Shown here: positions 5,917 to 6,519 of the stretch, one piece after another
How positions within the stretch are numbered: position 1 is the first letter of the stretch
How the letters are laid out: each line of letters opens with the position of its first letter
DNA from: Desulfobacteraceae bacterium
GTDB lineage: Bacteria > Desulfobacterota > DSM-4660 > Desulfatiglandales > Desulfatiglandaceae
Length of the DNA stretch: 6,519 bases
Reading direction: 5' to 3'
Assembly: GCA_030589715.1 (NCBI GenBank)
Contig: JAUUVE010000121.1
Coordinates: 1-6,519, forward strand
The notes under the pieces: generated by a model
Told to the model about the DNA's origin: nothing
Databases searched by the model: none
What the model saw: only the letters and a program-made list of their open reading frames with translations
Translations under genes and position numbers: made by a program

Positions 5917-5947
5917 AAAAAAGACAGAGCCAATAAGAGGCTCTGCC
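5917..5947 (-). terminator. Intrinsic terminator upstream of the ech promoter
   Basis: On the minus strand GGCAGAGCC pairs with GGCTCTGTC (nine pairs, one of them G-U) around the loop TCTTATT, followed at once by six T bases (5922-5917). This is a classic rho-independent terminator for transcription moving toward echA. On the plus strand no T-run follows the stem, so it is one-directional. It would end transcripts from the sigma-54 promoter at 6193-6178 or from the gene at the right edge, or act as an attenuator. Confidence 0.85.
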
Positions 5948-6000
5948 TGGGAGGAGGGGTTGAAATGAAAGGGTTGGGGAGGATATGGCTTCCCGAGATG

Positions 6001-6021
6001 CCGTTATTCTCTTTATAACGG
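6001..6021. promoter_or_regulatory. Perfect inverted repeat CCGTTAT-N7-ATAACGG
   Basis: Two seven-base perfect arms are separated by seven bases (21 bases overall). It could be a dimeric regulator site or, in RNA, a stem inside the candidate noncoding transcript. It does not match the Rex, CooA or NtrC consensus sequences I know. It lies about 130 bases upstream of the ech -35 box, so operator action at that promoter would have to be from a distance. Confidence 0.45.
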
Positions 6022-6087
6022 ATCTTTCCTCCTGTATGTTTAAAGATACAAAAAAGAGAAGATGCACGCACATCCGAGAAGCCGGTC

Positions 6088-6104
6088 AAGTGCCAATGGC
6101 ACTT
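6088..6104. promoter_or_regulatory. Perfect inverted repeat AAGTGCC-AAT-GGCACTT
   Basis: Seven-base perfect arms around a three-base centre. The minus strand also reads TGGCAC-T-TGAC-CGGCT from 6095, with GG and GC ten bases apart as in sigma-54 promoters (9 of 12 consensus positions), but the -12 box is poor. The site may be a regulator operator or an RNA stem; the overlap with a weak sigma-54-like element could be coincidence because TGGCAC is itself part of the palindrome. Confidence 0.45.
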
Positions 6105-6177
6105 AAGGTAATAACAACAGTTTTATTAAAAGAGCGTATTCCAAAGATCAGTTAGGGTATTACAACTTTTTATATAA

Positions 6178-6193
6178 TGCAAAATCCTTGCCA
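6178..6193 (-). promoter_or_regulatory. Sigma-54 (RpoN) promoter, -24/-12
   Basis: The minus strand reads TGGCAAG-GATT-TTGCA against the consensus TGGCACG-N4-TTGCW: 11 of 12 defined positions match, including the essential GG and GC with exactly ten bases between them. The start would be near 6167, directed toward echA. A pair of inverted-repeat elements lies 94-145 bases upstream, the usual place for an enhancer-binding activator. Sigma-54 promoters always need such an activator, so this implies signal-dependent transcription of whatever lies downstream. Confidence 0.65.
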
Positions 6194-6211
6194 TTCTTTC
6201 GGGTAAAGAAT
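6193..6211. promoter_or_regulatory. Perfect inverted repeat ATTCTTT-N5-AAAGAAT at the sigma-54 promoter
   Basis: Seven-base perfect arms around CGGGT, directly upstream of and sharing one base with the -24 box. The position, about -26 to -44, would suit a repressor or another DNA-bending or regulatory protein acting on the sigma-54 promoter. It has no T-run suited to termination. No known consensus is recognised. Confidence 0.4.
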
Positions 6212-6260
6212 ATCATCATAAATTTTGTATAGTTAGCTCAATTTTAGTGAAATTCGTACA

Positions 6261-6312
6261 GCAAGAAGTGTAGCACAGATGCCACATTATATCAGAAAAA
6301 TACCACTCTTGC
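6261..6312. promoter_or_regulatory. Probable enhancer (UAS) region: nested inverted repeats
   Basis: The outer arms GCAAGAAGTGTA (from 6261) and TACCACTCTTGC (to 6312) are inverted copies with one-base slips. Inside lies an imperfect 18-base palindrome, TGTAGCACAGATGCCACA (6269-6286), with 6 of 7 arm positions paired. Its centre is about 110 bases upstream of the predicted sigma-54 start, typical for an NtrC-family activator. The TGT-N12-ACA spacing differs from the NifA site (TGT-N10-ACA), so the activator is unidentified. Confidence 0.4.
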
Positions 6313-6350
6313 ACTGGTCTTTGATGCCTTGCTGTAGGATTACATTTAGA

Positions 6351-6519
6351 TTACTTCTTTTTGCTATCTATGTGGATATCCGGAAGATTTTCAACAGATT
6401 TTTTGTCCATCTTGAGGCATACGCACTTGTCTTCGTATCGGTCGATCTGGTCAACGGGGATAGCTACATCCTTCGCCTGCTTCCGCGGCGAAAGAAGAAG
6501 GCTTTTGAAACAGATCTTC
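6351..6519 (-). CDS. C-terminal end of a small protein, possibly PRC-barrel-like (cut by window edge)
   Basis: The last 55 residues and a TAA stop (6353-6351) are present; the start is beyond the window. The segment DVAIPVDQIDRYEDKCVCLK, followed by a MDKKSVENLP stretch (residues 17-46 of the visible part), resembles the end of PRC-barrel-like domains, which often read 'VPVSAIDRI-ED-TVYLK-DK--IE-LP'. The end, DIHIDSKKK, is polar. PRC-barrel domains are small beta barrels found in RNA-processing, photosynthetic and stress-related proteins, and no specific role can be assigned. The gene runs in the same direction as the ech genes but is separated from them by about 600 bases with its own regulatory signals and a terminator, so it is probably not part of the operon. 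Codon use looks like coding sequence, in contrast to the AT-rich DNA that follows. Confidence 0.7.
   Translation of the reverse strand, partial: KICFKSLLLSPRKQAKDVAIPVDQIDRYEDKCVCLKMDKKSVENLPDIHIDSKKK

Larger units (their letters stand above)
5917..6167 (-). ncRNA. Candidate ~250-nt noncoding RNA or attenuated leader
   Basis: A transcript starting near 6167 (predicted sigma-54 start) and ending at the T-run of the terminator at 5917 would be about 250 nt. I find no convincing gene in it: the two minus-strand open frames here lack family resemblance, and the one good Shine-Dalgarno-like AGGAGG (about 6033-6028) has no start codon at a useful distance. The RNA would contain two perfect stems (6088-6104 and 6001-6021), and GGAGGA near 6030 could pair with TCCTCC near 5980 to enclose the second. 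No known riboswitch or small RNA family is recognised. The alternative is that this is an untranslated leader of echA with conditional read-through. Confidence 0.35.

Noticed and set aside
5802..6089. Two overlapping minus-strand frames of 95 and 68 codons upstream of echA
   Set aside because: They run through the terminator, the promoter and the palindromes, have unusual low-complexity composition and no usable ribosome binding site.
6081..6095. Second sigma-54 promoter TGGCAC-N5-CGGCT on the minus strand
   Set aside because: The -24 box is perfect and the GG-N10-GC spacing is right, but the -12 box is weak and TGGCAC is explained by the palindrome. Kept only as a remark.
6248..6262. Partial match to the FhlA site (CATTTCGTACGAAATG) near TGAAATTCGTACAG
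   Set aside because: Only a distorted half-site is present and the symmetric partner is missing.
1..6519. CRISPR array, tRNA, rRNA or insertion sequence
   Set aside because: No regularly spaced repeats, no cloverleaf-like segment, no rRNA-like stretch and no transposase were seen; the only repeats are the short ones in the echD-echE spacer.

Overview
The window holds a complete six-gene operon for an Ech-type, membrane-bound, energy-converting [NiFe] hydrogenase (group 4), all on the minus strand. Transcription runs right to left in the canonical order echA-echB-echC-echD-echE-echF. The operon is flanked by two partial genes on the same strand: an MBL-fold metallohydrolase at the left edge and the C-terminal end of a small, possibly PRC-barrel-like protein at the right edge. 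Gene order, moderate GC content and short interspersed repeats of the 'GCGTCTTTGCGCC' kind suggest an anaerobic bacterium, most likely a sulfate-reducing or syntrophic Desulfobacterota (deltaproteobacterial) lineage. That placement is an inference from style, not from a marker gene.

Layout from right to left, in the direction of transcription. 6519-6351: tail of the PRC-like protein. 6350-5743: about 600 bases without a convincing gene but rich in regulatory signals. These are a likely enhancer inverted repeat (about 6261-6312), a near-consensus sigma-54 promoter (6193-6178), several perfect inverted repeats, a strong intrinsic terminator (5947-5917), then a good sigma-70 promoter (-35 TTGACA, 17 bp spacer, -10 TATGCT, 5870-5842) that should drive echA. 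5742-2160: echA, echB, echC, echD, tightly packed, with two GTGA stop/start overlaps. 2159-1828: an unusual 332-bp spacer filled with short repeats and palindromes that splits the operon. 1827-362: echE and echF. 361-173: short spacer. 172-1: start of the MBL-fold protein, with a strong ribosome binding site.

How the genes work together: EchF carries two [4Fe-4S] clusters and should pass electrons from reduced ferredoxin to the EchC cluster. EchC and EchE form the hydrogenase module; EchE has all four cysteine ligands of the NiFe site. EchD is the NuoC-like linker. EchB (NuoH-like) and EchA (NuoL/antiporter-like) are the membrane arm that couples H2 formation or uptake to ion translocation. 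All diagnostic residues checked are present, so the complex looks functional.

Most worth a second look: (i) the sigma-54 promoter followed about 250 nt later by an intrinsic terminator just before the ech promoter, which suggests either a small RNA or an attenuated second promoter for the operon; and (ii) the repeat-filled gap inside the operon, where a repeat end seems to supply the ribosome binding site of the catalytic subunit.
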